Origin: a virus
IMG/VR virus record: IMGVR_UViG_3300025117_000028
Coordinates: 124,001 to 188,000 of that record
Length of the DNA stretch: 64,000 bases
Strand: one strand, 5' to 3'
Positions 36,985-47,412 of this stretch are shown piece after piece; positions within the stretch are counted from its first letter, which is position 1, and each line of letters opens with the position of its first letter. The translations under genes and the position numbers were made by a program. Under the pieces are notes generated by a model, which saw nothing but the letters and a program-made list of their open reading frames with translations, searched no databases and was not told the origin of the DNA.

Positions 36985-39900
36985 AGACGAATAACCGAGG
37001 AGAGCTTTTACTTTTTCAGCGAGCGAGCGCCAGCGAGCGAGCGCTGGTTTCTCTTTTTGAGTTTTGCTACTTTTCTTTTTTGTAGGGTTGGATACGGAGC
37101 GAATAGGTAGAGTCTCAGCCCTATAGGTGTAGGATAGCGACGAGCGAGCGCCAGCGAGTGAGGAGCGGTTGAACGAGAACCGAGGAGAGGTTACGGAGCG
37201 GGAGGAAGGGTGCGGTGACGGAGCGGCATTATATTCTGTATCGGTACTGGTACTTGTTTGCTTTAGAATATTGTTATAATCCATTTCATTAAGAATCTTG
37301 GCGGCCATAAATACTGTTATGTGCTGCTTCTTTGCACTTACCAATAAATCTTTTACTCTATCCCATTGGGGTTTAACATTTACAAAAGGAGGTAAAACCA
37401 TTAACTTTCCTCTAACTTTATAGTGTCGGATTACGTTGTAGTTTCTCCATAAAGCTGTTTGATATATTTTACTTTCATCTGTATATCGTTGACACATAGC
37501 TACTGCCCACATTTCTGCTATTAGTTCCAGTATGCCTACAGATTCTGGCGTTTCTGAATCTGTTGTAAAGTCTTGCCTCCAATAATGGTTGGCCAATCTA
37601 TCTAAATGATGTCCAACCTCATGGAAGAGAATTCTCTTGGTTGGGTCAGTTGCCAAGTCAATTGTTCTCATGGCAGGGTTATAAGCTCCATCGCAAAGGG
37701 TTAGGTATGAATTGATCCTCACCCTAAAGCCATAGTCATCAGCAAGAGATCTTGCCATATCTATAGTTATGGGGTCGTTTTCCCCTAACTTGTTAAGTTC
37801 TTGCTTGAGTGCAAGAATTTCTTCGGGACTCAATCCTTCTGAGCCATGGTAATTACGAGAGCGGCTCCACTCTGTCCAAGCTTCAAAAATCTCTTGATCT
37901 AAAGTAGAATCCATATGTCCCTCCGAGTAAAAGTCTTCGTCCAAAAAATCTTCATCTTCGTCGATCTTATCTTTTATTTGAGGAGTGTTAGGGTCTACTA
38001 TATATTTCTTGACCTTCTTCAGTTGTTGAGCAAAGTCTTTAGAAGCAGAAGTGATCCGATTGCTCATGTCAAAACACTGAACTACCTTGCCTGTCTGGAC
38101 ACTCACTTGCGCGCAGACAGTTCCTTTGCGGAAAAATAAGTCGCGCGAGTCTTTGTAACTTCCTAAACAATGACGCATCTCGGATCCTATCTTTACCATG
38201 TCTAATTTTGTCTTGATCCTAAGATCTTCCCAACTTGGAGGCAGGGTCTTATTACATGGCATAACTTCATTGGGCATTGGAATATTTGTAGAGAGATCGT
38301 TCTCTATTGCACGCTGATGATTCCAGATTGCCGTTTCTAATATTCTGACGGGAGATCCATTGTATCTGCGAGTACCAGGAATATCGTCATTTAAGAGTTG
38401 AGCACCATCTTTAATAAACCTTATTAGCATATCCATCTTTTTCATAGATGGGATTGCTTTAACATGCAAGACTTCATTGCAGAATTGTTTGTATGCAGTC
38501 TTGCTAGAAATAACCTTTAGCCCTATAACAGTAGCTCTTATCTCACGGGGAGTAAGCAAAGAGTAATCTGATGAAAGGTCGTAGTATCTAGTAGAATTAG
38601 TTAGAAGCCATACATAGTAATCATGTCTACTATTAAGAGCTTCAGACGGGATATCTATGCTAGGAATGGGTAAAAACCGCAACTTCTCTATGTTCTTAGG
38701 AGCGTGTTTTCCAAAAGGCATCTTGTTGCTTGCATAAAGAGAATCCCTTAGAGCTACTGTATCTATTAACCACCGAGCATAACCCGCTGGGACTTTCAAT
38801 AAGTCCGTAGGATAGTCGAGGTCCCACATTGCTACATAGCAATCCTTAAACGGCTTCTGTGTCCGACAGGAAACTTGCAGTAGTTCTTTAAAACTAAGAG
38901 GAGAGAAACTATTCAATATAGAGGCCGCCCATTTAATATGGAAGGTCCTTATGAGAGGGAAGTCTTTTGGGAGTCGGCCTTTTTCCTTATCCTTTTTCAT
39001 TCCTATATAGTATGAATTCTTATTTCTTACCATTGGATTATGTCCTAGATCTTTGTGCCTCCAGTGTCCAAAGAAGTCCTTTTGTTCGAGGTTGCTGGTG
39101 GTTAAGTCAACGTAAATGTCCTTTTCTAAAAGCACTAGAATTTTGTAGAGTGGTATATCTTTATCTGTAAGGGCTTTTACCTGATCTTCTAGGCAAGATT
39201 CTTTTTGGCCCTCACAAATAGGGAACCAATAATATCTAGTATTTCGTAGGTGAGTATACATACACAAAGCCCAATACTTAACATTGGCCTGTTCGGGAGG
39301 AGTTGGAGTATTAGGATGTTCATCTCCAATAAACAATCCATGTTTATTGAGTTGTTCAATTATCTTACTAATCTGATGTCCCTCCGAATTGAGTGAGATG
39401 CCAGCATTAAATAACTTATTTACATCAGTTTCGCCGGTTTCAATCTGATGCTCATAAGCCCTCTTGAGGATTAAGCCCATTTCTTTTCCTTGCTTATATC
39501 CCCTAGAGACTAAGTGTCTACCCATTAAGATAGGCTCGATTTTCCCTTCTCCGAACGATTCGAAATAGCCAAATGCCATTTGAGAAGGAATATGTGGATC
39601 GTTTAAGGAATAACCTTTCCGGCCGCAAGAATCTGCCTTAGACATTAATCCAATAACATCCAAGCGGATTCTATTGTGGAGACGACGCCAAGCTGCAACT
39701 CCTGCCCCTGATTGGTGGAATTGACCGGGCATCATATGATTTCCAACAATGAGTTCAACCTTATTAATAAGATCGACTTCATTGGTCATAGATTCCATGA
39801 ATTGACGAGCAATAGGTATACCTACTTGGTCATGCCCGTATGCCGTCAAAGTTTCGCGATCAGTGGTCTGTGGTTTACCTACGTCATGAAGCATAGCTCC

Positions 39901-42900
39901 AAACATGTAAGCAAGCTTCCAGGGCTCTGGTACTTGATCCTTGAGAATTGCCGCATTATCCAATACCATCAAGGTATGGACCCAAGCATCACCCTCAGGA
40001 TGGTGCTCAGGATTTTGCTGGCAACCGATCAAGGCTTCCAGAGCCAAGAACCACTTAATCCAACCACAATCCTTGAGGAATTCTAATCCCATAGAAGGCT
40101 TATTAGCTTTCAGTAGGAGTTTCTTGAACTCTTCAAAGATCCTCTCCTTAGGCAGGGTAGGATATTCTGATTGCATCGAGCGACATAACTCGATGGTCTC
40201 AGAGGCTACCTTCTTACCTTTACGAGGCAGAAGTTGCATGATGCGCAAAACGCGCAATGGATCTTCAATGAAAGTTTCTGCGCAAGTGGCGCGCAAAATC
40301 CCTTCATTCAAATCCTTCATTCCACCGAAGTGATCTACAACTTCTCCGGTATGCAAATTTACATACATAGAGTTAATTGTAAGATCCCTTCTCTTCCCCG
40401 CTTCTTCAGGAGTAAGATTGGGGAGTAACTCAACTTGGAAACCTTTGTGGCCTACACCACAACGATTCTCCAGTCGAGGAACATTAAGATCTATGTCAGT
40501 AGTCCCGACTTTGACCTTAATAATTCCAAAGGCAGCACCAACCATATCTGCCTTATATCCCCATTCTTCCAGGTAATCTTGGAGTTGTTTCATTGAAAGT
40601 CCATAGACCTCAATGTCCCAATCCTTGATCTGTCGACCTTGGATGCGGTCAATGACTGCTCCTCCGATGAGGAGAGTCTTTGCTTTGACAGACCAAAGGT
40701 CTTGAAGCAAAACTTCCACATCACCAAGGTCAACCCCAAAGTCTTCGTCATGACCTTCACTGGCCATTGAGACGGTGATTTCAGTCATTTCTTCACCCTC
40801 CCAATCCCAAGTCTCTTCAGTCATGGTCAACCCCATACGATTAACTAATGACTTCACGATTGGGGAGGAAGTGCTCCTACAGTCCATTGTGACAGTCTTC
40901 ACATTATTCTGCTTGAGTACCCGCATACAGCGAGTGATCAAGCGAGCAACGCAAGAGGAAGGAGATCCTGGAATTTTTGCCAGGTCAGCAATCTCTGCCT
41001 CATCTCCTTGGATGCTTCCAAGCAGATAAGCAGAATCGCCCTCTGTCATAGCCAAGATCTCACTGGGTTCACACTCCAGATATTCACAGATGCCTTCAAG
41101 GCTGAACTCTTCTGCCTTGTAGGATCGCATGAATTCTGGATATGCCAATTCCTCGATCCGAACGATCAGATCGAAGTTGATATCTTGGTGTCCCTCCGAC
41201 GCCAGTTTCACGACACCCTCAGCGGTGTCGGTATAGTTAACTGGGGCCGATACCGGGAGACGAGTGACCTGGTACTCCTCTTGCAGCTTCTCGGAATACT
41301 TATTGTATCCGAGTCCGCAATAGACGGCGCCGATGCCGTCGGCCCTCACGGATTTTACTGCCCTCTTGAAGAGGTCATAAACCGTGGGGTCGCCACTTGC
41401 TCCTTCGATGTTATCAATAACAAGGATGCGGTTAGATACCCACACCCACGCCTGAGCAACAAGGCGTTTGCTATTGAATACCACCCAGAAACAGCCATCT
41501 TTGCTGGCCATTCCATGGATAGCACACTCCGAGGCAAATCCTTCGTAGCTCTGACAACAGCCAGTATACCTACCAAGGAATGGTCCCCGGGGATCATTAA
41601 CATCAAGAGTCTTCAGGGTGTAAGTCCCTTCAGAGACATTAACCCAAGGGATACTCTTGACTGGAGACTTATTGAACCAGTACTGAGTCAGCGTATTGAA
41701 GTCGCTAACTCCAGCCTGATAAGCCTCTGTCGCTAACGGGAGTAGTTCTGGAACTACTTTCCCGTAGGAGTTCTCAACCCCCTTCCTACAGATCTCTGCC
41801 TGTAGATCTTCTTTCTTGAGGAGTAGATACTCCTCAATGGGAATATCCTCAGTCCAAGACCGGAGGGGTTGCAACCAGTCCAGTTTGGAACAGTTGCGGA
41901 ACTTCCAGTATAACTGGAAGATTTCCTTCTTTTCCAAAAGGTACACCTCGGTTTCCATTGTCTGGACTCCGACATCGTGTATTCTGGAGAGAAAGAGATC
42001 CACTCCTTCCTTGCCGTATTTAGCATATTTTGACAACATACGGGCAACGATAGCCGTCTGGTTGTCTTCCAGCAAAGATTTCCAACCAAATTGGAAAAAC
42101 CTCCAGTTCGATTTCAGGGCCACAATCTCCTTCCTGTCGCGAATGCCATCTATGATAGCTTTCGCCTGAGGAACACGCCCGAAGGTATTCATCCAATACG
42201 CTTCGACGTGATGTGGATTGTCTCTCCAGTTAAGCGCTCTCTTATAAGCGAGAACGCTTTGGGGGAGTTGACCATCCGTTCCCCAAGAGATGAGATTCCT
42301 AATGGAGAGAATCTCCACCCTGGAGATGTCTCCCAGAGTTTCAAGAGGAAGACCGGCATGTAACAATGTACCGGCCAAGAAGATCCTCTCAAGCTCCGAG
42401 TACATTTGCATTGCCTGCCAGGCAACCAAATGGTCATCAAGGAATGAAAGAGACATCTCTAGTACTTTTTCTCCTTGCAAGGGCGTTGTTGCCCAATGGA
42501 AGGTTTCTCTCAGCATTTTCGCGATGCCAAGATACTTCCTCCTAGAGATGGGAGAGTCTATTTTGCTGGCTTTTTCTATGTTAAACCAGCAACCTAAATT
42601 ACTCCCATTGTATCCTTCGGCAATAAGCCAGTCAATATATTCCGAGGACAAATTTTGGGTCGTATATATCCCGTTTGTCAACCCTGGAATATAGTAACTG
42701 TAAATTGCCGAGACTACAGTTGCTCTGGTCTCAGAAGGACAGAGATATTCATCTGTCCTCTTTATCTCAGACAGGATATAGTCCCTTAGTTCCAGGGAGG
42801 GGTTGAGGACTATTCCCTTCTGCCAGACCAAGGCAATCTGTTGCCCTGGAGTAACGGTGTCCAAAGGAGAATCGATCTCCTCGATATCCTCCTTGGACAA

Positions 42901-45900
42901 CCCCTTACTCCTTAAGGGACGATTATGGATATGTTCACTCCCGTAAACAATCCAGACATCCCTAAAGACATGGATGTCATTCTCGTGCCCTTCACTGGCC
43001 ATAGATGCCAAGGCGTTGAATTCCTCCTCGGACATCTCGGTCAGCCCACCGTGAGGCGGCTCAGGCGAACGACCTTTCTCGTTCGCGATGAGCACGTTCT
43101 CAGCGATGACGGCGTACTCCCCGCCGAACAGGTGGAACAGGTCACACCTGGTTTGAGGAGCAACTCCGATGTTCCGGAGGTCCTCAATCAGGTCAACCTG
43201 CTTCTCCGTCCGCTTCACAGCGTGGAGGGCCGCCTCATATTTTGCCCAACGCCTATCGTTGAGCAAAGCGAGAGCACCAATGGACCGCAACACCTCGTCA
43301 GTCATGACGAAGGCGTAGAGGCCCATGGTGTCACGAGCCCGGAACCAGCGGAGAAGCTGGCGAGTCGTGAGACTACCGAGCATTTGGTGGTACATATCGT
43401 CCCACAACGCTTTCGCATGGAGACTCGTACCATCCTCAGCTCGGTTGACATATTCCAACCCTCCCTTGTGGAACCGATAACCCTTCATGTGGTTATACAG
43501 TTCGGGGAGGTCGAAGGACTGCACCGCCCGAAGAGTCCGGCGGAAGTACTTCTCGTTGGACTGCACCCCATGCTTGAGGGCAGACACGAGATACCCCGCC
43601 AACTCGTTTCCGAGTGGGGCGTCCTTGTCAGTGGCCAGCGCATCGATGATAGGATCGAGCGCCAACCCTAACTGGCACATGAATTTCGCTGCATCCTCTA
43701 CCTTGACTTTCGCCAAAGTAGGCTCCGCAGTTTCCGCCAATTGGAACGCCTTCGCAACAAAGACACGTTGGAGATACGTGGCCTTGTCATCCTCGACATT
43801 TGTCCAGACTTCGAACTCACGTCCGTAGTCCTCTTGAGTACTCCTACTATAGGAGTTCAGGACTTCCAGACAACGTCCGAACTGGATCTCCGCGTCGATA
43901 GCCTTGAGCATCTGCCAAGGTTCGAGTGGGTTGGAGTTTGTCTCTTCCAGGAAGTTTTGCATCATTTCATTGATGCGCTCCTGGAAGTCGGGATCGTAAC
44001 CATATTTGTTGCCATCAAAAACAACACGGTTACCCTGGTTCTCGATCTCGGTGATCTCCTGATCGGAGAAGATCCTATGCAACCATGCCCGTTTGATTTG
44101 GACATGGTAGATCGAGAGGATGTCCACGACCTCACGGACCAGAGAGACGTTACTCTCTTTGATTATCTTCATCATTGCGATGAAGACTGGCCCGGTGAGT
44201 TTCTCGTTCCAGAGGACACCGAGAGGTGAGTCTCCCAGTTTGGTCTGAATGACCTTGCTGGTTGCCCAAGGCAGCACCTTAAGCAACTCGGAAGCGGTGT
44301 GTTTCTTGAAGCCGAGTACGGCATCATAGAAACGGCGACCGTCATTGGTCTTCGCTCCCAAGATTGCTTCCCTGTGCTGCCAGGGATTCAGCCTCTTGAC
44401 TTGGACGGACTCATCTCCGCCCTCGAAGGAATTCAGGTCCGACAACCAGAACTCCTTCTCGTATTCGACGACAACAAGACGTCCCTTATCATCGTCGATG
44501 TACTTCTTGAACCCACGGACGGTACCAATGATGGCACCAAGTTCGCGGGTCTTCGGATAACACCGAGGAATGTCCCGACAGACACCGTACTCATCGAAGA
44601 GAACTTCGTTGAGCCGGGTGAGATTCCCACGGTGTTCGCGGACGGCAGCGTCGAAGATCGCCTGTTCGTTGGCGTCTTCACTACCTTCCTCAACCTCGTG
44701 AAGGATCTCACTGTTGTCGGGATCTTCCTCGTCGGGAACTTCCGACTTAATGGCGTTAACAACCCGATTCCACGGATTGTTGATGCCTGCCAAGTCACGG
44801 AAGCTCTCATCCCACAGAATGTCAAAGTTGCTCATGGTAATTCTCCTATGAGCGTTAACCCGGTTACCCACCGGGATTGGGTCCTCTTTATGCCCCTCGG
44901 ATTTGAAGGACGGCTTCGTCAATGGCTGCAAACGAGGCGCAACCAATAACTTACCATTCCCCTCGAACACCGTAATCGAGCCTTCCGACTCGCTATGGTG
45001 TCCGATTCCAATCGCCGACATGTTGAGTTCCTCTTTGTAGAGATACTCAAACCTCCGGCTACCGTTCGCTGCCTCGGGACGGTCCGACCACATGTCAATG
45101 GGCCGGATCCAACGTCCATAGTCGCCATACATCTTCATGTAGACGACATACGATTCGCCGAACATCCCCTCGGCAAACCCGAGGACCTGGTATTCGTTAC
45201 CCTTGAAGTGGCGATAGATGCCACCACGGATAACGTCATGCCCTTCCGAGCACAGGTCTAATTCCTCCATATCTAACTCAGCATCGATCATGTTGATCTC
45301 CGACTGAGCGGCTTTGAGGACAACTGGATCTTCAGAGAAGTCCAACTCCCTCTGGAGGAACGTCAACCGCTTTTGAACCTGCTCTTGGCGACTGTCGGTC
45401 GTCACCAAGTACAGGGAGCGGTGTCCCTCGGAGGCCAGGACTGCGTCCTGATACTTACCATTCCTACGATGGGCTTCGTACCAGGCTTCAGCCTTCTTCC
45501 AGGAGAGGTCACGGACGACCAGACCTTGCCTGGTCCATCCGGACACACCTGCCCGGAAGTTCATCCAAGCGTCCGCAGCCACTTCGCTGCTGCCACGCAG
45601 GATGTGGCCAATCTCGTGGAGGAGGTCAGCCACGTTGGCGTCGGCGCGGTAGTAAGCAATGCCACCGGTCAGCCTGGCGGGAGCGTCAATGCTCTCGCTG
45701 TGCTTGAAGGTGACGTTGTACTTCCTGCCCAGGCGGTTGGCATTGGCCTGAAGTTTGGCCACGGCCTTGGCCTCAACCTTCTTGGCGAAGGTGAGGTTGG
45801 CGACGGCCTTCTCCCAAGACTGACGAGCCTTGGTGAAAGCCAGGGCCAAACCCTTGACTTCCGTCTTCCTTTGACGGAGGCAGATCAAGAGCTTCCTGGT

Positions 45901-46758
45901 CTTTGTCAAGGCCAGGGTATTGACCCTGATCTCCCTGCGGAGATTGACCACCTTCTTCTCGGCTTTGATCATGCCGAGGTCGTCGTACCAGGCGTTGGCG
46001 AACTCCTGGACAGCGATTTCCTTGGCATTGACCAGAGCACTCTTGCTCTCCTCAACGCCAATGGTCAGGGACTTGACCATGGCCATGGTCTCCCTGATTT
46101 TGGAAGAGATCTTGGGCAAGGTAGTGCCGGAGACCTCCAGGTTGATGGAAGTCATATCCATGACTTCTTTGATCTTGACGGTGTCGCCGGTTTGCGGATT
46201 GCGAACGGTTCGGGCGGCCCTCTTCTTCACCGTCCAGGTACCGAAGCCGGGATTGGTGAACCGCTTTGTCACCTTGGCGAGGTTAACCTCGCCCCCCCAG
46301 GTGAGGGTGGGGAGGGCGGCGACCATCTTCATCACCTTGGTGATCTTCTGGGTGCTCTTGACGCTGCTGATGCGTCGTTGACGCCTCACCCAGCGGCTCT
46401 CTTTCGTGATCTTGGAGGCCGGGATGACCTCCTTGATCACGGTCTTGGAGGCCGGGATGTCGATAACCGCGCCGGTCTGGGGATTCCTGCTGCGCCGTCG
46501 CATGATCTGGTCTTGGGCCTTAGCCCTCAACCAGATTTCGTTCTCGATATCCTTCCAGGTGTGGCACGCCTTGGTCAACGTTATCATGTGGCCACGGCTG
46601 ACACTTAACCCGTTGAGAGCCGCAATGGCTCTCTTCACCTTGACCCAACTCCGGACCGAGGCCCGGGTGTCGAACAGGACGTCGCACACTTCGTTGATCA
46701 CGGTCTTGGTCAGACCGTGATGTTTAAGGGTGTTACTTAAGACTAATTGCTGGTTCAT
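36976..46758 (-). CDS. Giant multidomain protein, probable polyprotein with SEGH linkers
   Basis: About 3260 residues from the ATG at 46758 (TGGAGGAAAT). Domains in order: two HU/IHF-like DNA-binding units (RRSRNPQTGAVIDIP near 91; GFGTWTVKKRAARTVRNPQTG near 175-190); helical region; zincin motif HEIGH (381); DUF1653 (IYRHFKGNEYQVLGFA, near 510); long helical parts; LGRYTGCCQ ... WVWVSNRILVIDNIEG domain (about 1750-1840); GNAT-like domain (1856-2000); CCA-adding/poly(A)-polymerase head (GGAVIDRIQGRQIKDWDIEV) with HD domain (MLHDVGKP); PcfJ-like domain (EMRHCLGSYKDS); zincin HEVGHH (about 3046); Ser/Arg-rich tail. SEGH occurs at 443, 504, 620, 1255, 1854, 2000, 2458 and 2945, always between domains, with different codons. 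Such a set in one frame suggests cleavage into about nine products, perhaps inside the capsid and injected with DNA. The 5' third is over 60% GC, the 3' part about 35-40%. Confidence 0.75.
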   Translation of the reverse strand: MNQQLVLSNTLKHHGLTKTVINEVCDVLFDTRASVRSWVKVKRAIAALNGLSVSRGHMITLTKACHTWKDIENEIWLRAKAQDQIMRRRSRNPQTGAVIDIPASKTVIKEVIPASKITKESRWVRRQRRISSVKSTQKITKVMKMVAALPTLTWGGEVNLAKVTKRFTNPGFGTWTVKKRAARTVRNPQTGDTVKIKEVMDMTSINLEVSGTTLPKISSKIRETMAMVKSLTIGVEESKSALVNAKEIAVQEFANAWYDDLGMIKAEKKVVNLRREIRVNTLALTKTRKLLICLRQRKTEVKGLALAFTKARQSWEKAVANLTFAKKVEAKAVAKLQANANRLGRKYNVTFKHSESIDAPARLTGGIAYYRADANVADLLHEIGHILRGSSEVAADAWMNFRAGVSGWTRQGLVVRDLSWKKAEAWYEAHRRNGKYQDAVLASEGHRSLYLVTTDSRQEQVQKRLTFLQRELDFSEDPVVLKAAQSEINMIDAELDMEELDLCSEGHDVIRGGIYRHFKGNEYQVLGFAEGMFGESYVVYMKMYGDYGRWIRPIDMWSDRPEAANGSRRFEYLYKEELNMSAIGIGHHSESEGSITVFEGNGKLLVAPRLQPLTKPSFKSEGHKEDPIPVGNRVNAHRRITMSNFDILWDESFRDLAGINNPWNRVVNAIKSEVPDEEDPDNSEILHEVEEGSEDANEQAIFDAAVREHRGNLTRLNEVLFDEYGVCRDIPRCYPKTRELGAIIGTVRGFKKYIDDDKGRLVVVEYEKEFWLSDLNSFEGGDESVQVKRLNPWQHREAILGAKTNDGRRFYDAVLGFKKHTASELLKVLPWATSKVIQTKLGDSPLGVLWNEKLTGPVFIAMMKIIKESNVSLVREVVDILSIYHVQIKRAWLHRIFSDQEITEIENQGNRVVFDGNKYGYDPDFQERINEMMQNFLEETNSNPLEPWQMLKAIDAEIQFGRCLEVLNSYSRSTQEDYGREFEVWTNVEDDKATYLQRVFVAKAFQLAETAEPTLAKVKVEDAAKFMCQLGLALDPIIDALATDKDAPLGNELAGYLVSALKHGVQSNEKYFRRTLRAVQSFDLPELYNHMKGYRFHKGGLEYVNRAEDGTSLHAKALWDDMYHQMLGSLTTRQLLRWFRARDTMGLYAFVMTDEVLRSIGALALLNDRRWAKYEAALHAVKRTEKQVDLIEDLRNIGVAPQTRCDLFHLFGGEYAVIAENVLIANEKGRSPEPPHGGLTEMSEEEFNALASMASEGHENDIHVFRDVWIVYGSEHIHNRPLRSKGLSKEDIEEIDSPLDTVTPGQQIALVWQKGIVLNPSLELRDYILSEIKRTDEYLCPSETRATVVSAIYSYYIPGLTNGIYTTQNLSSEYIDWLIAEGYNGSNLGCWFNIEKASKIDSPISRRKYLGIAKMLRETFHWATTPLQGEKVLEMSLSFLDDHLVAWQAMQMYSELERIFLAGTLLHAGLPLETLGDISRVEILSIRNLISWGTDGQLPQSVLAYKRALNWRDNPHHVEAYWMNTFGRVPQAKAIIDGIRDRKEIVALKSNWRFFQFGWKSLLEDNQTAIVARMLSKYAKYGKEGVDLFLSRIHDVGVQTMETEVYLLEKKEIFQLYWKFRNCSKLDWLQPLRSWTEDIPIEEYLLLKKEDLQAEICRKGVENSYGKVVPELLPLATEAYQAGVSDFNTLTQYWFNKSPVKSIPWVNVSEGTYTLKTLDVNDPRGPFLGRYTGCCQSYEGFASECAIHGMASKDGCFWVVFNSKRLVAQAWVWVSNRILVIDNIEGASGDPTVYDLFKRAVKSVRADGIGAVYCGLGYNKYSEKLQEEYQVTRLPVSAPVNYTDTAEGVVKLASEGHQDINFDLIVRIEELAYPEFMRSYKAEEFSLEGICEYLECEPSEILAMTEGDSAYLLGSIQGDEAEIADLAKIPGSPSSCVARLITRCMRVLKQNNVKTVTMDCRSTSSPIVKSLVNRMGLTMTEETWDWEGEEMTEITVSMASEGHDEDFGVDLGDVEVLLQDLWSVKAKTLLIGGAVIDRIQGRQIKDWDIEVYGLSMKQLQDYLEEWGYKADMVGAAFGIIKVKVGTTDIDLNVPRLENRCGVGHKGFQVELLPNLTPEEAGKRRDLTINSMYVNLHTGEVVDHFGGMKDLNEGILRATCAETFIEDPLRVLRIMQLLPRKGKKVASETIELCRSMQSEYPTLPKERIFEEFKKLLLKANKPSMGLEFLKDCGWIKWFLALEALIGCQQNPEHHPEGDAWVHTLMVLDNAAILKDQVPEPWKLAYMFGAMLHDVGKPQTTDRETLTAYGHDQVGIPIARQFMESMTNEVDLINKVELIVGNHMMPGQFHQSGAGVAAWRRLHNRIRLDVIGLMSKADSCGRKGYSLNDPHIPSQMAFGYFESFGEGKIEPILMGRHLVSRGYKQGKEMGLILKRAYEHQIETGETDVNKLFNAGISLNSEGHQISKIIEQLNKHGLFIGDEHPNTPTPPEQANVKYWALCMYTHLRNTRYYWFPICEGQKESCLEDQVKALTDKDIPLYKILVLLEKDIYVDLTTSNLEQKDFFGHWRHKDLGHNPMVRNKNSYYIGMKKDKEKGRLPKDFPLIRTFHIKWAASILNSFSPLSFKELLQVSCRTQKPFKDCYVAMWDLDYPTDLLKVPAGYARWLIDTVALRDSLYASNKMPFGKHAPKNIEKLRFLPIPSIDIPSEALNSRHDYYVWLLTNSTRYYDLSSDYSLLTPREIRATVIGLKVISSKTAYKQFCNEVLHVKAIPSMKKMDMLIRFIKDGAQLLNDDIPGTRRYNGSPVRILETAIWNHQRAIENDLSTNIPMPNEVMPCNKTLPPSWEDLRIKTKLDMVKIGSEMRHCLGSYKDSRDLFFRKGTVCAQVSVQTGKVVQCFDMSNRITSASKDFAQQLKKVKKYIVDPNTPQIKDKIDEDEDFLDEDFYSEGHMDSTLDQEIFEAWTEWSRSRNYHGSEGLSPEEILALKQELNKLGENDPITIDMARSLADDYGFRVRINSYLTLCDGAYNPAMRTIDLATDPTKRILFHEVGHHLDRLANHYWRQDFTTDSETPESVGILELIAEMWAVAMCQRYTDESKIYQTALWRNYNVIRHYKVRGKLMVLPPFVNVKPQWDRVKDLLVSAKKQHITVFMAAKILNEMDYNNILKQTSTSTDTEYNAAPSPHPSSRSVTSPRFSFNRSSLAGARSSLSYTYRAETLPIRSVSNPTKKKSSKTQKEKPALARWRSLAEKVKALLGYSSLT

Positions 46759-47153
46759 ATTTCCTCCATAAAGAGGGTTGACTTCTGGCCCCGAACCATT
46801 AGGTACCCAGAAGTTTGGGCATCTTGTGCCCGCCGGGGTTATGGACTCCCGGCAGCCTCGTGATTCTGGCTCACGTCGCCCTGTTTCGGATTCTCCACCG
46901 CTCATCATGAGGGAGAAATCCGCAACCACTCCTCCTTGAGTGGAGATATATGAGACGATTTTTTCTTCGGGGTTCGTCTCAAGCCCCTATTTTTCACCAG
47001 GAAGAGGGGGTAAGACCTAAGATGAGTGACTAGACGGTCTCACTCACCCTCCCTTCCCGGTGAAAACGTGGGGTTACTCTCATGCCTCTCCGGTAGCGCC
47101 CCAAAACTTCCGGAGAGAGGGGGGTGGGCATCGAACGCCGATGTTTCTCACCC
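46759..47153 (-). ncRNA. GC-rich structured leader upstream of the giant gene
   Basis: No convincing gene. Perfect stems: GCCGGG/CCCGGC (46831-46853 region), GAGACGA/TCGTCTC (46951-46980), GAGTGA/TCACTC inside a longer TTCACC..GGAAG / CTTCC..GGTGAA helix (46996-47065), and CTCTCCGG/CCGGAGAG (47086-47119). This would be the untranslated leader of the giant gene or a separate RNA. GC content matches the 5' part of that gene. Confidence 0.5.
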
Positions 47154-47342
47154 TCATACTTCACTGGGTACTCCTTCTAAATTATTTCCAGATTTATTTT
47201 CATATAGGAAAATTACAGATTCTTCCCCTTCTAAATTTATTTCAAACTTTATTTTCCGTAGGAATTTTTCACTCATGGGATCCTTCTCTAAAAGCATTCC
47301 ATCCATGTAATTTGAATCTTGCCTCTCTCTATTTTCATTCAT
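47154..47342 (-). CDS. Small acidic protein
   Basis: 62 residues, charged (MNENRERQDSNYMDGMLLEK, then beta-like KFEINLEGEESVIFLYEN). AGGGA lies very close to the ATG. First gene of the leftward side; unknown. Confidence 0.45.
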   Translation of the reverse strand: MNENRERQDSNYMDGMLLEKDPMSEKFLRKIKFEINLEGEESVIFLYENKSGNNLEGVPSEV

Positions 47343-47383
47343 TCCCTACACTTGGGAATATCAAAAAATATTTTTCCTGGGTA

Positions 47384-47412
47384 TTTACTTTATAAGGGCG
47401 ATTTAGTATAAT
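47384..47412 (+). promoter_or_regulatory. Sigma70-type promoter of the rightward module
   Basis: TTTACT (47384-47389), 17-base spacer, TATAAT (47407-47412), 32 bases before the first rightward start. Matches host-type vegetative promoters, so the head module can be read by host RNA polymerase. Confidence 0.75.

Noticed and set aside
45373-46608. Plus-strand open frame of 411 codons antisense to the giant gene
   Set aside because: A GC-rich shadow frame: repetitive Gly/Leu/Asp-rich product, no ribosome binding site, and the opposite strand has clear HU, zincin and SEGH motifs.
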